This document shows, piece after piece, positions 45,603-55,531 of a stretch of 64,000 nucleotides of DNA. The stretch spans positions 23,335 to 87,334 of the forward strand of contig JAAHHN010000002.1 in assembly GCA_010672165.1 (NCBI GenBank), written 5' to 3'. The notes beneath the pieces were generated by a model that saw only the letters and a list, made by a program, of their open reading frames with translations, was not told the DNA's origin and ran no database searches. Made by a program: the position numbers and the translations under genes. The first letter of the stretch is position 1; each line of letters starts with the position of its first letter. This DNA comes from Spirulina sp. SIO3F2 (lineage in GTDB: Bacteria; Cyanobacteriota; Cyanobacteriia; Cyanobacteriales; Spirulinaceae).

Positions 45603-46856
45603 TCAAGCAACGTATTTCTGAAGGGCCAGGGTGACATTGTGACCACCAAAGCCAAAAGAGTTGGACAAAGCCACATCCACTGTCATTTCACGGCTGGTAT
45701 GGGGAACGTAGTCTAAATCGCAGGCTTCTTCTGGATTATCGAGATTGATTGTGGGAGGGACGCGATCGCGATAAATTGCCATTGTTGTGGCCACTGCTTC
45801 GATACCGCCCGAGCCGCCGAGTAAATGTCCTGTCATCGACTTGGTTGAACTAATCGCCACGGCATGAGCATGATTGCCTAATGCTTTTTTGATGGCTTTG
45901 GTTTCGGTGGAATCATTAGCCGGTGTACTCGTGCCGTGGGCATTAATATAGCTGACTGCTGTCGCGTTGAGGTTGCCGTCCTTAAGCGCCAGCTCAATCG
46001 CTTTCGCTGCCCCAAGCCCTTCCGGAACAGGTGAAGTCATATGGTAAGCGTCACAGGTTGTGCCATAGCCGACAATCTCAGCATAAATTTTGGCATTGCG
46101 GGCTAAGGCATGATCGAGAGACTCCAGGATGAGGATGCCAGAGCCTTCACCCATCACAAACCCATCGCGATCGCGGTCAAACGGCCGACAGGCATGTGCT
46201 GGATCATCATTGCGCTTGGAGAGGGCCTTGGCAGAGGCAAATCCGGCTAAGGACAGTGGTGTAATTGCAGCTTCTGCCCCGCCCGCAATCATGGCTTGGG
46301 CATAGCCATTTTGAATGAGGCGAAACGCATCACCAATGGCATGAGACCCAGCAGCACAGGCAGTAACGGTACAAGAGTTCGGCCCCTTCGCGCCCGTGTG
46401 AATTGCCGTTAGCCCGGAGGCCATATTGGCGATCATCATCGGAATCGTAAACGCACTCACCCGAGCAGGACCTTTGGTGAGGTAAACCTCTTGTTGATCT
46501 TCCATCACTTTAAGCCCGCCAACACCTGTTCCAATCAATACCCCGATCTGGTCAGCGTTGAGATCCGTGATTTCCAATTGGGCATCTGCTAGGGCTTGCT
46601 TGCTGGCCACAACACCAAACTGGGCAAAGCGATCCATCCGCTTTGCCTCCTTGCGTGCCATGTAATCCGATGGGTTGAAGTCTTTAACTTGGCCCGCAAT
46701 TCGACAATCGTGTTTGGCAGGATCGAAATGTGTAATATCCCCAATGCCATTCCGCCCAGCCATCAGACCATCCCAATAGTCTGAGAGGGTATTGCCAATG
46801 GGGGTGATTGCGCCTAGACCTGTAATCACAACTCGCTGCTTTTGCACGTTTGTCAT
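45603..46856 (-). CDS. fabF: 3-oxoacyl-[acyl-carrier-protein] synthase II
   Basis: A condensing enzyme that extends fatty acyl chains from malonyl-ACP. The 417-residue product has the thiolase-fold features of FabF: catalytic Cys in TVTACAAGSHAIGDA near residue 165, His in INAHGTSTPAND near 305, His in MTGHLLGGSGG near 340, and the C-terminal NSFGFGGHNV. It starts at ATG 46854-46856. acpP is the next gene upstream on the same strand but 494 bp away. Confidence 0.97.
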   Translation of the reverse strand: MTNVQKQRVVITGLGAITPIGNTLSDYWDGLMAGRNGIGDITHFDPAKHDCRIAGQVKDFNPSDYMARKEAKRMDRFAQFGVVASKQALADAQLEITDLNADQIGVLIGTGVGGLKVMEDQQEVYLTKGPARVSAFTIPMMIANMASGLTAIHTGAKGPNSCTVTACAAGSHAIGDAFRLIQNGYAQAMIAGGAEAAITPLSLAGFASAKALSKRNDDPAHACRPFDRDRDGFVMGEGSGILILESLDHALARNAKIYAEIVGYGTTCDAYHMTSPVPEGLGAAKAIELALKDGNLNATAVSYINAHGTSTPANDSTETKAIKKALGNHAHAVAISSTKSMTGHLLGGSGGIEAVATTMAIYRDRVPPTINLDNPEEACDLDYVPHTSREMTVDVALSNSFGFGGHNVTLALQKYVA

Positions 46857-47350
46857 TGTTCGATTGATGTTAACTTTGCTGATTTTAGTCCGAATTTTCG
46901 ATATATCAGTTCTATGTCCAAAATGCTTACCCAGAATACCCCTCTTTTATCACCTCAGGATTTTTGAACGAATCCTCGCTGTTACAACCAATGGGATGAT
47001 AAAGGTTAGACCCCAATATGACAAAAGAGGGATAAGTGCTCAGTTGCAGTGTCTTGCACCCAACGCAGCAAGTCATTACATAAAAGATTTTTATCTAAAT
47101 GTTGGTTTATCTAAAGGCAAGCGCATTGAATTGAAATCAAAAGGCTGATCACCACTCATTGACCTATGAATTTGAGCGCGTTATCGCTCGTCTGCCAGAA
47201 TGTCTCAGCTTATCTCAGATGGCACACTCGAGAATGTGCAAGCTTGGGGAAGGAAATGTCTCGACTGCCCAATATGACTGGGCTGTTCACTACACACTGA
47301 ACTGCCTAATCGCTTCCGTTTTTCGTCATTTAAGCTGTTCGAGTAAACAA
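46857..47350. other. Long 494-bp acpP-fabF spacer without a gene
   Basis: In many bacteria acpP and fabF are close together; here 494 bp separate them. The interval includes an A+T-rich promoter-like part (46860-46990) that could drive fabF on its own. A plus-strand frame at 47159-47473 overlaps acpP and is not credible. I see no tRNA, clear hairpin with T-tract or repeat of the families described here. Confidence 0.5.
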
Positions 47351-47587
47351 TTAAGACTTCTCGGTGATGTACGCTACTGCTTTTTCAACTGTATCAATCC
47401 CCTCAGCTGCATCATCGGGAATTTCAACATCAAATTCTTCTTCAAGTGCCATTACCAGCTCAACGATATCTAAGGAGTCGGCACCCAAATCGTCGGCAAA
47501 GCTAGATTCGGGCTTGACCTCCTCGGCTGAAACATCAAGCTGATCGGTAATAACCCCTTGGATTCTCTCAAAAATAGTTTTTGCCAT
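47351..47587 (-). CDS. acpP: Acyl carrier protein
   Basis: The small acidic carrier of growing acyl chains. The 78-residue product has the phosphopantetheine-attachment Ser in [20 protein letters not shown] (the DSLD motif, near residue 38) and four-helix ACP length and charge. The ATG at 47585-47587 has AAGGAAAGG upstream. It precedes fabF on the same strand. Confidence 0.97.
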   Translation of the reverse strand: MAKTIFERIQGVITDQLDVSAEEVKPESSFADDLGADSLDIVELVMALEEEFDVEIPDDAAEGIDTVEKAVAYITEKS

Positions 47588-47807
47588 TCTGACCTTTCCT
47601 TAATTCAAGCCACTGGGGCTTAAATGTTTAAATTTTTTAGCATCCATGATCATATCGGATAGCGGGGCGATCGTGATCGGAGAGCCTGAATTTCCCATCA
47701 GGGGTGAAGAATCTGAAGAGATGTTGCTCTTGTCACTCTATCTAGACCTCCCCTAGGTGAAGATAAGTGGAGTGAAGATTAAAGAATACTTATCTACGTC
47801 GTTTCCT

Positions 47808-48734
47808 ATGTCGCAGACCTCAACCGTGTCCCATCCAACTCTGCAATATGCTTATTTTCCTGGCTGTGTTGCTCAAGGTGCTTGTCGGGAACTCTATCAA
47901 TCTACTGCTGCGATCGCGCAAGTCCTGAATATTGAGCTGGTTGAGCTGAAAAAAGCCGCTTGCTGTGGCTCTGGAACCTATAAAGAAGACTCTCAATTGC
48001 TTGAAGATACGGTTAATGCTCGAAATCTCGCTTTAGCCGAAGCTTTGAATCTGCCACTATTGACCCATTGCAGCACTTGTCAAGGTGTACTCGGGCATGT
48101 GGATGAACGTCTCAAACAAGCTCAAGAGCACCAACCCAACTACTTTGCGCAGGTCAATGGGCTGCTGCACCAAGAAGGTTGTTCACCGTATCAGGGGAAT
48201 GGTTCGGTGCAACATTTGTTGTGGATTTTGGTGGGAGATTATGGGTTGGATGCGCTCCAGGCGAAGGTGCAGCGATCGCTTTCGGGTCTCAACTGCGCTG
48301 CCTTCTATGGCTGCTATCTGTTGCGGGGCCAGTCCCTGCTACCTCATGATGATCCTGTTTCGCCTCACTCCCTAGAGGCGGTTTTTGAAGCAGTAGGCGC
48401 AACGCCAATTCACTATGACGGCCGAACCCAATGCTGTGGTTGGCCCCTATCGAGTTATGCGACAGAACAATCTTTTCGGATGGCTGGCAAGCATCTCCAA
48501 GCGGCGATCGCAGCGGGGGCAGACTGTATTGTTACACCCTGTCCGCTCTGCCATCTGAATCTGGATTCCCGTCAGCCAGAAGTGGAGCAGGTGATTGGCG
48601 AAAAGCTCAACTTACCGATTTTGCACTTGCCCCAATTAGTGGGGTTAGCGCTGGGGATTGAGCCAGCAGTTTTAGGCTTGCAGCGTCATGTGGTGTCTAC
48701 ACAATCAGTGTTAAACAAGTTGGGGCTGAAGTAG
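47808..48734 (+). CDS. HdrB/SdhC-like CCG-domain iron-sulfur protein
   Basis: The 308-residue product has two CCG (cysteine-rich) domains of the heterodisulfide reductase subunit B family: AYFPGCVAQGACRELY with ELKKAACCGSGTYK in the first, and CAAFYGCYLLRG with RTQCCGWPLSSYA and VTPCPLCHLNLDSRQ in the second. In cyanobacteria and some other groups this family supplies the membrane-side subunit of a non-classical succinate:quinone reductase (SdhC/E type). The ATG at 47808 (MSQTSTVSHPTLQYAYF) is chosen over a GTG at 47757. No sdhA or sdhB is adjacent, so the role as an Sdh subunit is inference. Confidence 0.8.
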   Translation: MSQTSTVSHPTLQYAYFPGCVAQGACRELYQSTAAIAQVLNIELVELKKAACCGSGTYKEDSQLLEDTVNARNLALAEALNLPLLTHCSTCQGVLGHVDERLKQAQEHQPNYFAQVNGLLHQEGCSPYQGNGSVQHLLWILVGDYGLDALQAKVQRSLSGLNCAAFYGCYLLRGQSLLPHDDPVSPHSLEAVFEAVGATPIHYDGRTQCCGWPLSSYATEQSFRMAGKHLQAAIAAGADCIVTPCPLCHLNLDSRQPEVEQVIGEKLNLPILHLPQLVGLALGIEPAVLGLQRHVVSTQSVLNKLGLK

Positions 48735-48785
48735 GACGATAAACAAGCCACTGTAAAGGCATTTCATTTCGCATGTATCCCGTAG

Positions 48786-48804
48786 GGCGGGCAGCTTGCC
48801 CGCC
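48786..48804. repeat. Dispersed palindrome GGCGGGCAGCTTGCCCGCC
   Basis: A perfect 19-bp palindrome, with CGTA just before it as in other copies. It lies between convergent genes (HdrB-like protein and the large surface protein), where it may serve as a hairpin at both 3' ends. Confidence 0.65.
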
Positions 48805-48872
48805 GTTATCTTCTAGAACTGTAAACGATCGCATCCTGAACGAGCCATCAAGGCTTACAGCTATGCAATCCC

Positions 48873-51800
48873 CTAAACAAAAGTCGCCTGAATAACCGCA
48901 TCGTTATAGTCAAAATCGCCCCCGCCTAAGAGATCTTCAAACGCAAAGGTGTTGTCGCCGAGCAACCGTACATGATCAATTTTGTCAGGGTTTGCGCCCA
49001 TAAAGGCAAAGTAGGTATGCACCTCCCCATGGAATTGGTTAGTGGGATTTTGCGAGAGAAAGTCGCTCACCGTACCATTGGCAACCATAAACGGAGCAAA
49101 AAGCTTGCCCCCATCAAACCCGGTGGAAAAATTCACCCGTCGGGCCAAAGCCGCCGCCGCATACCCTGAATCGCCGGGCATTAGGTTATCGATCGCGCCC
49201 GCTGCATTATCAATAGTGTAGAACCCTAACTCATTGCTATAAGCTGCCTCGCTAAAGTTCACAAACGTTGCAGTCATAAACCCCTCATAGTCGCGGAGAT
49301 CAATCAGTTCACCCTCATTTTGGTCTTGGAGGTTGTTGCCAATTACAGGGTTGAGGTTAAACGTTGGCGTTAACGTAAGCTTGAAGTCATCAAAATCCAG
49401 GCTACCGAGACCATCATCAAAGTTGAGCGTAAAGCTGCCGTCTGATTCATCAATCCGTAGGCGACCTGATTCAGGCAGCCCCAACGCCAGATTGCTGGGG
49501 GTTTGACCATTGGCGATCATGCCCTTGATGGTATCGGTGGTGCTACCTGTCACCAGATAAAAGCCCCAGAAGGAGTTGCCCTCCATCGTCAGATGACGGG
49601 TGGTTTCCAGGCCAGGGAAAAGATTGTCACTGAAATTGGAGAGGGCAGACATCACGATGCGCGATCGCGCCATCGCGGCTGCCATATAGCCCGATTCGCC
49701 AGGGGCAATGCCCTCGATCGTGCCTTCTGCATCATCGACGCGGAACATACCCAGTTCATTGAGTCCTCCGGTGTTCTGGCTCTGGAGCGTCAGCTTGAAG
49801 GTTTGCCCCCCTGGACTGTTCGTTCCTAACCAGTTGCCGTCATATAGCTCCACCAAGGGCAGCTCGGAACCCGCTTCCGGAAACACCACAAACCGGAGAC
49901 TGTCCTCGTCTTGTTGAGGATTCAAGCTGTCTTGATCGTTGGTTACAATGTTGAGCTGGGTCTGACCCACAAAGTCTGCATCGGGTCGGAAGCGCAAGCC
50001 ATCAAGCGCTTGGTTAATCGCGGTTTGGGCGCCGGTTAGGTTCAGTTCTTCATCGTCTTGGCCATCGCCTGTGGAGAAGGTTAGCCCTTCTGTGTTTGCT
50101 AGGGTTAATGTGCCACCATCAATCGAGAGCACCAGTTGGAGTTCGTCGTCGGTATCGGCATCATAGACCGCGATCAGGTTTTCAGTTTCGTCGCTAAAGA
50201 TCAGGTCTTCGCCTTGGGTGGTGCTTTGGGAGCTGGTGGGGAGTTGGTTGATGGGGGCGGCATTCGGAGCTGTTTCATCAGTACTATCGTTATCAGCGAT
50301 CGCCACAGTTCCGAAGTGAGCACCTTCATCAAACTCATAAGACCCGCTTTCCCGAAGCGCGAGGGTCAGGGTTTCTGTGCCTTCGATTAAGTCATCATCA
50401 ATGGCTGTAACAGCAATTCCCACAGTGGTTTGACCCTCTGCGAAGGTGATGGAATAAACCCCACCACTCAGTGGCACAAGGCCAGGGGCACTTACGCTAT
50501 AGTCTTCAGGGCTAGCGGTGCTCTCAGGACTCACCTGAAACAGCACATTTAACTCACCTTGAGCATCATCACGCTCTAGACGATAAATACTGGGCGTACC
50601 GCCTTCAGATGTATTGGTTTCAGGTGATACGAGTTTAACAACAGGTAAATTATTGGATGAACTGCCAGAAGTGATAGCAATAGACTGAGAGAACTCTGAT
50701 GTTCCACTCTCACCTGTTGCTGTTGCTGTGATGTGAGCATCAGTAATAGAGTGACCCTCAGACAATGGCAGATCGACAATCCTGATCGAACTCTCAAACA
50801 TTGCCTGACCTGTGTTATCTATCTCCACTCGTGGCGACAAAGTAATAAAAGCCTCGCCTTCTTCTGAGTCTTCACCAGTATTCAGGTAGAGATCAAGATT
50901 AATGAGCTGATTTGGCTTGGTTTGGAGTTCACCTTGAACAATGAGCTTCTCACCCTCAATCCGTGCACTCGTTAGCACTGGTTTGTTCTGTAAACCATTT
51001 GCGCCTGTATCGATATCTCCTGGATCATTAGGGGTTATACCATCCGAACCCAAATTAATTCCCAAACCACCATTCTGGGTAATTCGATTCGCATTGATAA
51101 TATTATCTTCACCCTGTAGTACAGAAACGCCATCTCCTTGGTTACCAATAATATCGTTACGGCTGACTTCTATTGAAGTTGCTTCAAGTCGAACACCATC
51201 ACCTTTGTTGCCAGAACTGATGTTTTTTGATTCATCTTTTCCTATAGTGTTACTAGAAATACTATAGAATCGAAAATTACTACTAGGTTGTGAACTCTGA
51301 ATATATATTCCATGTTCTGAATTATCAGTAATCAGATTATTAGTCACACGGTTCTCTACAGCATTCTGGATTAGAATACCATGCTTGCCATTACCAGCAT
51401 CTTTGTATTCAGTAGTATTTTGAACACTTTTTCGATGTACCCCAATATTATTAAAAGCAATACTATTATTTTGAGTATTGCTACCGAGAATCTCAAGTCC
51501 ATTACCACCATTACCAGAGATATCATTCTCAGTCAGGGTATTATTATTTGTACCTGCCTCTAGGCGAATTCCAGTTCCCGAGTTACCGCGAGCCTGACTG
51601 AAGAAAGGATCTATGCCAATATTGTTACCAATAATCTGATTCCTGATTGCACCCTCACCAGAAACAATGATTCCAACTCCATCATTTTGAGAGATAATAC
51701 TACTATTGATTGTATTCTGCTCAGTATTATTGATAAAAATACCAGCTTGACTATTCCCACCAGGGATCTGATTGGTCATATCAAAACCGAATGCTGAACG

Positions 51801-52706
51801 ACTAATACTGTTCCGACCTTTGTTCTTGATTTCAAGTCCATACCCCTTGAAATTGACAACAGAGATACCAGAAATATTTGTCCCCCCCGAACTAATAGTT
51901 AAACCATTAGCAACCTCTGTAATATTTTGACCATCTAGAGTTAGTGGCGCTGAAAATGAGATCGATAAATTGATTGGAGTGATGATTTCTGGTAAGGGTG
52001 TATCCAAATAAATAATACGAGGTGAACCAGGCGGCTGAAGGTCAAGAGCGATATTTTGTAGACCTGAACTGACATTGGCATTCGCATTAGCATCAAGAAT
52101 TGCCTGACGCAACGAACCTGGCCCACTATCGTTTGTGTTGGTTACAAGGAGCTGGTTAAACACTCCCGCATATTGCTCCTGCACCACCGCCGGAAACGCC
52201 ACCATTCCCTGCATCGGTGCAGTCTGCACATCTAACTCCCAATCGCCCCCCAGCGAGGCATTCCCAACCAGCGTGCTCGACGCCGCCACCTTCGCCCCCG
52301 TCAGGAGCGATAAACAATCCAACAACGCTAGACCCGCCGTCGTCGATGCCGTTTGACAACTATAGAGCAACAGCTCTGCATCCGGACTGAGATAATTGCG
52401 CCATTGAGCCAACAACGTCGCATATTGGGGCAATGTATCGCGGCTGAGATGGGTTTGACCCAACCGTAAACTGCCCGGTGCACCGTGACATACCAAATGC
52501 ACCGCTTCAACGGGTCGCCCCGTGGCTTGAACCTGGGCTTTGAGTTGTTGGGTGATGGTGCGAAGCGCGATCGCATCACGCGCCAACACCACAGGCTTAA
52601 CCTGAGCAGGCACATTTGCAAGTAAGAATGATGCATCTGCCACAGAAGCATCAATGAACATCAGAGAAGAAGCAGCAAGAGTCCGACAGAAAACAGGATT
52701 AGACAT
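48873..52706 (-). CDS. Large surface protein: DUF4347, parallel beta-helix, Calx-beta, two DUF4114
   Basis: The ~1,277-residue product is built of known surface modules. The first ~165 residues are DUF4347 with VHLVCHGAPGSL and LLLYSCQTA, a His-Gly...Cys pair as in caspase-fold peptidases. Then a long right-handed beta-helix region rich in N-x-I-x-x-N repeats (NNTLTENDISGNGGNGLEIL-like, ~190-560), a linker, a Calx-beta domain (TSEGGTPSIYRLERDDAQGE, about 690-800), a cadherin-like part with YDADTDDELQLVL, and two DUF4114 domains each containing NELGxxxxDxAxGxI and SGYxAAAxAR, the last ending GGDFDYNDAVIQATFV. There is no classical signal peptide; related proteins are exported or cell-bound. 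The ATG at 52704-52706 is used. Confidence 0.85.
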   Translation of the reverse strand: MSNPVFCRTLAASSLMFIDASVADASFLLANVPAQVKPVVLARDAIALRTITQQLKAQVQATGRPVEAVHLVCHGAPGSLRLGQTHLSRDTLPQYATLLAQWRNYLSPDAELLLYSCQTASTTAGLALLDCLSLLTGAKVAASSTLVGNASLGGDWELDVQTAPMQGMVAFPAVVQEQYAGVFNQLLVTNTNDSGPGSLRQAILDANANANVSSGLQNIALDLQPPGSPRIIYLDTPLPEIITPINLSISFSAPLTLDGQNITEVANGLTISSGGTNISGISVVNFKGYGLEIKNKGRNSISRSAFGFDMTNQIPGGNSQAGIFINNTEQNTINSSIISQNDGVGIIVSGEGAIRNQIIGNNIGIDPFFSQARGNSGTGIRLEAGTNNNTLTENDISGNGGNGLEILGSNTQNNSIAFNNIGVHRKSVQNTTEYKDAGNGKHGILIQNAVENRVTNNLITDNSEHGIYIQSSQPSSNFRFYSISSNTIGKDESKNISSGNKGDGVRLEATSIEVSRNDIIGNQGDGVSVLQGEDNIINANRITQNGGLGINLGSDGITPNDPGDIDTGANGLQNKPVLTSARIEGEKLIVQGELQTKPNQLINLDLYLNTGEDSEEGEAFITLSPRVEIDNTGQAMFESSIRIVDLPLSEGHSITDAHITATATGESGTSEFSQSIAITSGSSSNNLPVVKLVSPETNTSEGGTPSIYRLERDDAQGELNVLFQVSPESTASPEDYSVSAPGLVPLSGGVYSITFAEGQTTVGIAVTAIDDDLIEGTETLTLALRESGSYEFDEGAHFGTVAIADNDSTDETAPNAAPINQLPTSSQSTTQGEDLIFSDETENLIAVYDADTDDELQLVLSIDGGTLTLANTEGLTFSTGDGQDDEELNLTGAQTAINQALDGLRFRPDADFVGQTQLNIVTNDQDSLNPQQDEDSLRFVVFPEAGSELPLVELYDGNWLGTNSPGGQTFKLTLQSQNTGGLNELGMFRVDDAEGTIEGIAPGESGYMAAAMARSRIVMSALSNFSDNLFPGLETTRHLTMEGNSFWGFYLVTGSTTDTIKGMIANGQTPSNLALGLPESGRLRIDESDGSFTLNFDDGLGSLDFDDFKLTLTPTFNLNPVIGNNLQDQNEGELIDLRDYEGFMTATFVNFSEAAYSNELGFYTIDNAAGAIDNLMPGDSGYAAAALARRVNFSTGFDGGKLFAPFMVANGTVSDFLSQNPTNQFHGEVHTYFAFMGANPDKIDHVRLLGDNTFAFEDLLGGGDFDYNDAVIQATFV

Positions 52707-52787
52707 GGTTTTGATAGATAACAACTAGCCAAACTGGGCTACACATTAGAGATTGCCCACATAATCCGTCTTTTCTATCAATACAGA

Positions 52788-52833
52788 TAGGATCAATTTA
52801 GGATCACCAAATCAGATCAGTTTTAGGATCACC
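52788..52833 (-). promoter_or_regulatory. Direct repeats upstream of the large surface-protein gene
   Basis: TTTAGGATCACC occurs twice, at 52797-52808 and 52822-52833, with a period of 25 bp, and TAGGATCA also at 52788-52795. A further AGGATCAAT lies near 52927. They are 80-130 bp upstream of the gene's ATG, in its promoter region. This spacing is compatible with binding sites for a dimeric regulator on one face of the helix (inference). No regulator is known for them. The rest of 52707-53043 shows nothing else I can name. Confidence 0.4.
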
Positions 52834-53043
52834 CGCAATTAAGCTGAATTTTGTCCGTAAAGATCGCTGAAAGTCTTGCTCAAGCTGACATCACAGCCTA
52901 AGACAGTCTGAATTTCAGTGCATATCAGGATCAATCAAGACCAGCTTGGAATGTGTCGTTGTCGGGTTATTTTAGGTTGATCTATTGCGAAATATTTCAA
53001 AGCATGACGCGATCGCACCTTAACCCGAATATTCATTCAGCAA

Positions 53044-53077
53044 AGAGTTGAGCAAGTGTGGATACTTGCTCAACTCT
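53044..53077 (-). terminator. Terminator-like hairpin after tRNA-Leu
   Basis: AGAGTTGAGCAAGT (53044-53057) pairs perfectly with ACTTGCTCAACTCT (53064-53077), a 14-bp stem with a 6-nt loop. On the minus strand it follows the tRNA by 16 nt and ends with TTTG. It would also stop plus-strand transcription, where GTTAAATCTTTAT follows. Confidence 0.75.
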
Positions 53078-53093
53078 GTTAAATCTTTATAGA

Positions 53094-53174
53094 TGCGGAC
53101 GGGGAGACTCGAACTCCCACGCCAAAGACACTAGAACCTAAATCTAGCGCGTCTACCAATTCCGCCACGTCCGC
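53094..53174 (-). tRNA. tRNA-Leu (anticodon UAG)
   Basis: On the minus strand GCGGACG (53168-53174) pairs with CGTCCGC (53095-53101), with discriminator A at 53094. The anticodon arm is CTAGA-TTTAGGT-TCTAG, giving anticodon TAG. The T arm is GGGAG-TTCGAGT-CTCCC. The long variable arm and 81-nt length are typical of tRNA-Leu. No CCA is encoded. A strong hairpin follows 16 nt downstream. Confidence 0.95.
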
Positions 53175-53271
53175 GCACAGATTTTGATAATACCATAGGG
53201 ATTGAGCGAAGGATATAATTTGAAGTCCGACCAGCCGTCTACCCACCTTACAGAACCTGAAGAAATCTCCT

Positions 53272-54678
53272 ATGAGCACTGGTACGTTATTCGACAAAGT
53301 TTGGAAACTCCACACCGTTGGCACATTGCCCTCTGGTCAGACCCAACTCTTCATTGGTCTGCACCTGATCCACGAAGTCACCAGTCCTCAAGCGTTTGGC
53401 ATGCTGCGCGATCGCGGGCTGCAAGTCCTTTTGCCTGAGCGTACCGTCGCTACCGTTGACCATATTGTGCCCACCGAGAGCCAAGCCCGCCCCTATGCAG
53501 ATGTCCTCGCTGAAGAGATGATGCAAGCCCTAGAACAAAATTGCCAAGACTTTGGTATTCGCTTTTATAACGTGGGCTCAGGCAATCAGGGTATCGTCCA
53601 TGTGATCGCCCCTGAACAGGGTTTGACTCAACCGGGCATGACCGTCGCCTGTGGTGATTCCCACACTTCGACCCATGGCGCATTTGGTGCGATCGCCTTT
53701 GGCATTGGCACATCCCAAGTGCGGGATGTGTTAGCCTCCCAAACTTTGGCATTAGCCAAGCTCAAGGTTCGTCGCATTGAAGTCAATGGCGAACTGCCAC
53801 CAGGGGTTTATGCCAAAGATGTGGTGTTACACATTATCCGCAAACTGGGGGTTAAAGGCGGTGTGGGCTATGCCTACGAATATGCGGGCAGCACGATCGA
53901 AAACATGTCGATGGAAGAGCGGATGACTCTCTGCAATATGTCCATTGAAGGGGGGGCGCGATGTGGCTATATCAACCCGGATCAAACCACCTATGACTAT
54001 CTTCAAGGGCGCGACTTTGCTCCTAGCCCAACAGCATGGGATACCGCTGTTGCTTGGTGGGAGAGCCTGCGCTCTGATGCGGATGCCACCTACGATGATG
54101 TAGTGAAGTTTGACGCGGCGGAAATCTCTCCCACCGTGACGTGGGGAATTACCCCCGGTCAAGGGATTGGCGTGGATGAAGCGATTCCTGATGCGGCGAC
54201 ATTGCCCGAGAGCGATCGCCCCCTGATCCAAGAAGCCTACCGTTACATGCATTGGCAACCCGGCCAAGCCATTAAAGACACCAAAATTGATGTCTGTTTC
54301 ATTGGCAGTTGCACCAATGGTCGTCTTAGCGATTTACGGGAAGCGGCCAAGATTGCTCAGGGTCGTCAGGTCGCGAATGGGGTCAAGGCTTTTGTGGTGC
54401 CCGGTTCAGAGCGGGTTAAGAAAGCGGCTGAAGCAGAGGGACTGGATCAGATTTTTGAAGCGGCAGGCTTTGAATGGCGCGAGGCAGGTTGCTCTATGTG
54501 CTTAGCGATGAACCCCGATAAGCTTCAGGGCGATCAAATCAGCGCCTCCTCTTCCAATCGCAATTTCAAGGGTCGCCAAGGGTCGCCCCAAGGCCGGACG
54601 TTACTGATGAGTCCGGCCATGGTGGCGGCTGCTGCGGTGCAGGGTCGAGTGACCGATGTACGGGAGCTGTTAGGCTAG
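53272..54678 (+). CDS. leuC: 3-isopropylmalate dehydratase large subunit
   Basis: LeuC, with LeuD, isomerises 2-isopropylmalate to 3-isopropylmalate in leucine biosynthesis, using a [4Fe-4S] cluster. The 468-residue product starts [16 protein letters not shown] and has the aconitase-family blocks: [42 protein letters not shown], the cluster Cys in [18 protein letters not shown] and the pair in [14 protein letters not shown]. leuD is not next to it. It starts at ATG 53272 with a 98-bp leader after the divergent tRNA. Confidence 0.97.
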   Translation: MSTGTLFDKVWKLHTVGTLPSGQTQLFIGLHLIHEVTSPQAFGMLRDRGLQVLLPERTVATVDHIVPTESQARPYADVLAEEMMQALEQNCQDFGIRFYNVGSGNQGIVHVIAPEQGLTQPGMTVACGDSHTSTHGAFGAIAFGIGTSQVRDVLASQTLALAKLKVRRIEVNGELPPGVYAKDVVLHIIRKLGVKGGVGYAYEYAGSTIENMSMEERMTLCNMSIEGGARCGYINPDQTTYDYLQGRDFAPSPTAWDTAVAWWESLRSDADATYDDVVKFDAAEISPTVTWGITPGQGIGVDEAIPDAATLPESDRPLIQEAYRYMHWQPGQAIKDTKIDVCFIGSCTNGRLSDLREAAKIAQGRQVANGVKAFVVPGSERVKKAAEAEGLDQIFEAAGFEWREAGCSMCLAMNPDKLQGDQISASSSNRNFKGRQGSPQGRTLLMSPAMVAAAAVQGRVTDVRELLG

Positions 54679-54687
54679 CAGAACGTT

Positions 54688-54758
54688 GGTGCGTTACGGC
54701 AGATTGAAAATGGTAAATCTGTAAATCTGAAGACCAAATTATGGCTGCCTAACGCACC
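54688..54758. repeat. Inverted repeat GGTGCGTTACGGCAG / CTGCCTAACGCACC
   Basis: Two arms match over 14 bp with one bulged base and enclose about 42 bp. GGTGCGTTA...TAACGCACC arms are a common dispersed repeat of cyanobacterial genomes. It lies between convergent leuC and the following minus-strand gene, where the stem could act at both 3' ends. Confidence 0.65.
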
Positions 54759-54773
54759 TCGCAAAACTTGTCC

Positions 54774-55361
54774 TTACGACCCAGACTCTTGCTCTTGCGC
54801 GGCTTCTAATGCATACTTTGCAACTTGGAGCGTGTAGCGAGCTTGCTCAACGGGGGAAAGAGCCGACCAGTTTTGCTCCTTTGGTAAGGCCGCAGGCGCA
54901 CTGCGCATGGCAAAAGCTACTGGTCGAGCAAACACCTGTAAATCATCCAGACTCCAGTCTGAGAGCAGTGGCCCGACGCAATCAAGCAACTGTTCTAGAG
55001 GCGAAGTTGTGGATTGGGCAAGTTGGGTAGCGCGATCGCTGATCGTTTGGAGCCAGTCAGCCGGAACTGTGGTGCCGAACTGGTCTTGTAGTTGGCTCAC
55101 CAGTGAAGAACTGTTGGTTTCGCTCTGGGCAGGCCAACAGTTGTTTAGGGTTTCAAAAAGGCGATCGCTGCCAGTCTGAACCTCAGCATCCGACCAAACC
55201 GTCGCAGGTAGAGCGGTTTCGATTTCAGTCCACGCTTCATCTGCGACAGTTTGGGGGGCGGGATAAACCGATTCTGAGGTTAAGAGCTGTTCGAGTAGCT
55301 CAGCACTCGCTGAATCATAGCGAGAACCGGCGAGCAGTTGTTCAAGGGACAAGCGTGTCAT
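54774..55361 (-). CDS. Hypothetical protein, helical and acidic
   Basis: I do not recognise this 195-residue product. It begins MTRLSLEQLLAGSRYDSASA and is rich in Glu, Gln and Ala with helical periodicity throughout. No signal peptide, membrane segment or catalytic motif can be seen. Tail: YTLQVAKYALEAAQEQESGS. The ATG at 55359-55361 has AAGGG-like sequence upstream. It is a single gene, convergent with leuC. Confidence 0.6.
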   Translation of the reverse strand: MTRLSLEQLLAGSRYDSASAELLEQLLTSESVYPAPQTVADEAWTEIETALPATVWSDAEVQTGSDRLFETLNNCWPAQSETNSSSLVSQLQDQFGTTVPADWLQTISDRATQLAQSTTSPLEQLLDCVGPLLSDWSLDDLQVFARPVAFAMRSAPAALPKEQNWSALSPVEQARYTLQVAKYALEAAQEQESGS

Positions 55362-55531
55362 ACATCTATTACTCCGATAGGGATTACTCTAATAAGGTCA
55401 TGGTCTCAAGCAAGGAGAGAGAGAACACCTAGGTGCGTGATGGAGGTGACTACACCCTCACATTTGGGTGTTCCGCAGTCTACAGTGAACTTTTTTCCAG
55501 TTGACACATCCCAGAAGATTTTGAGAGAGGT

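Noticed and set aside
47159-47473. Plus-strand frame of 104 residues across the acpP-fabF spacer
   Set aside because: It overlaps acpP antisense, lacks a ribosome-binding site and has no familiar content.
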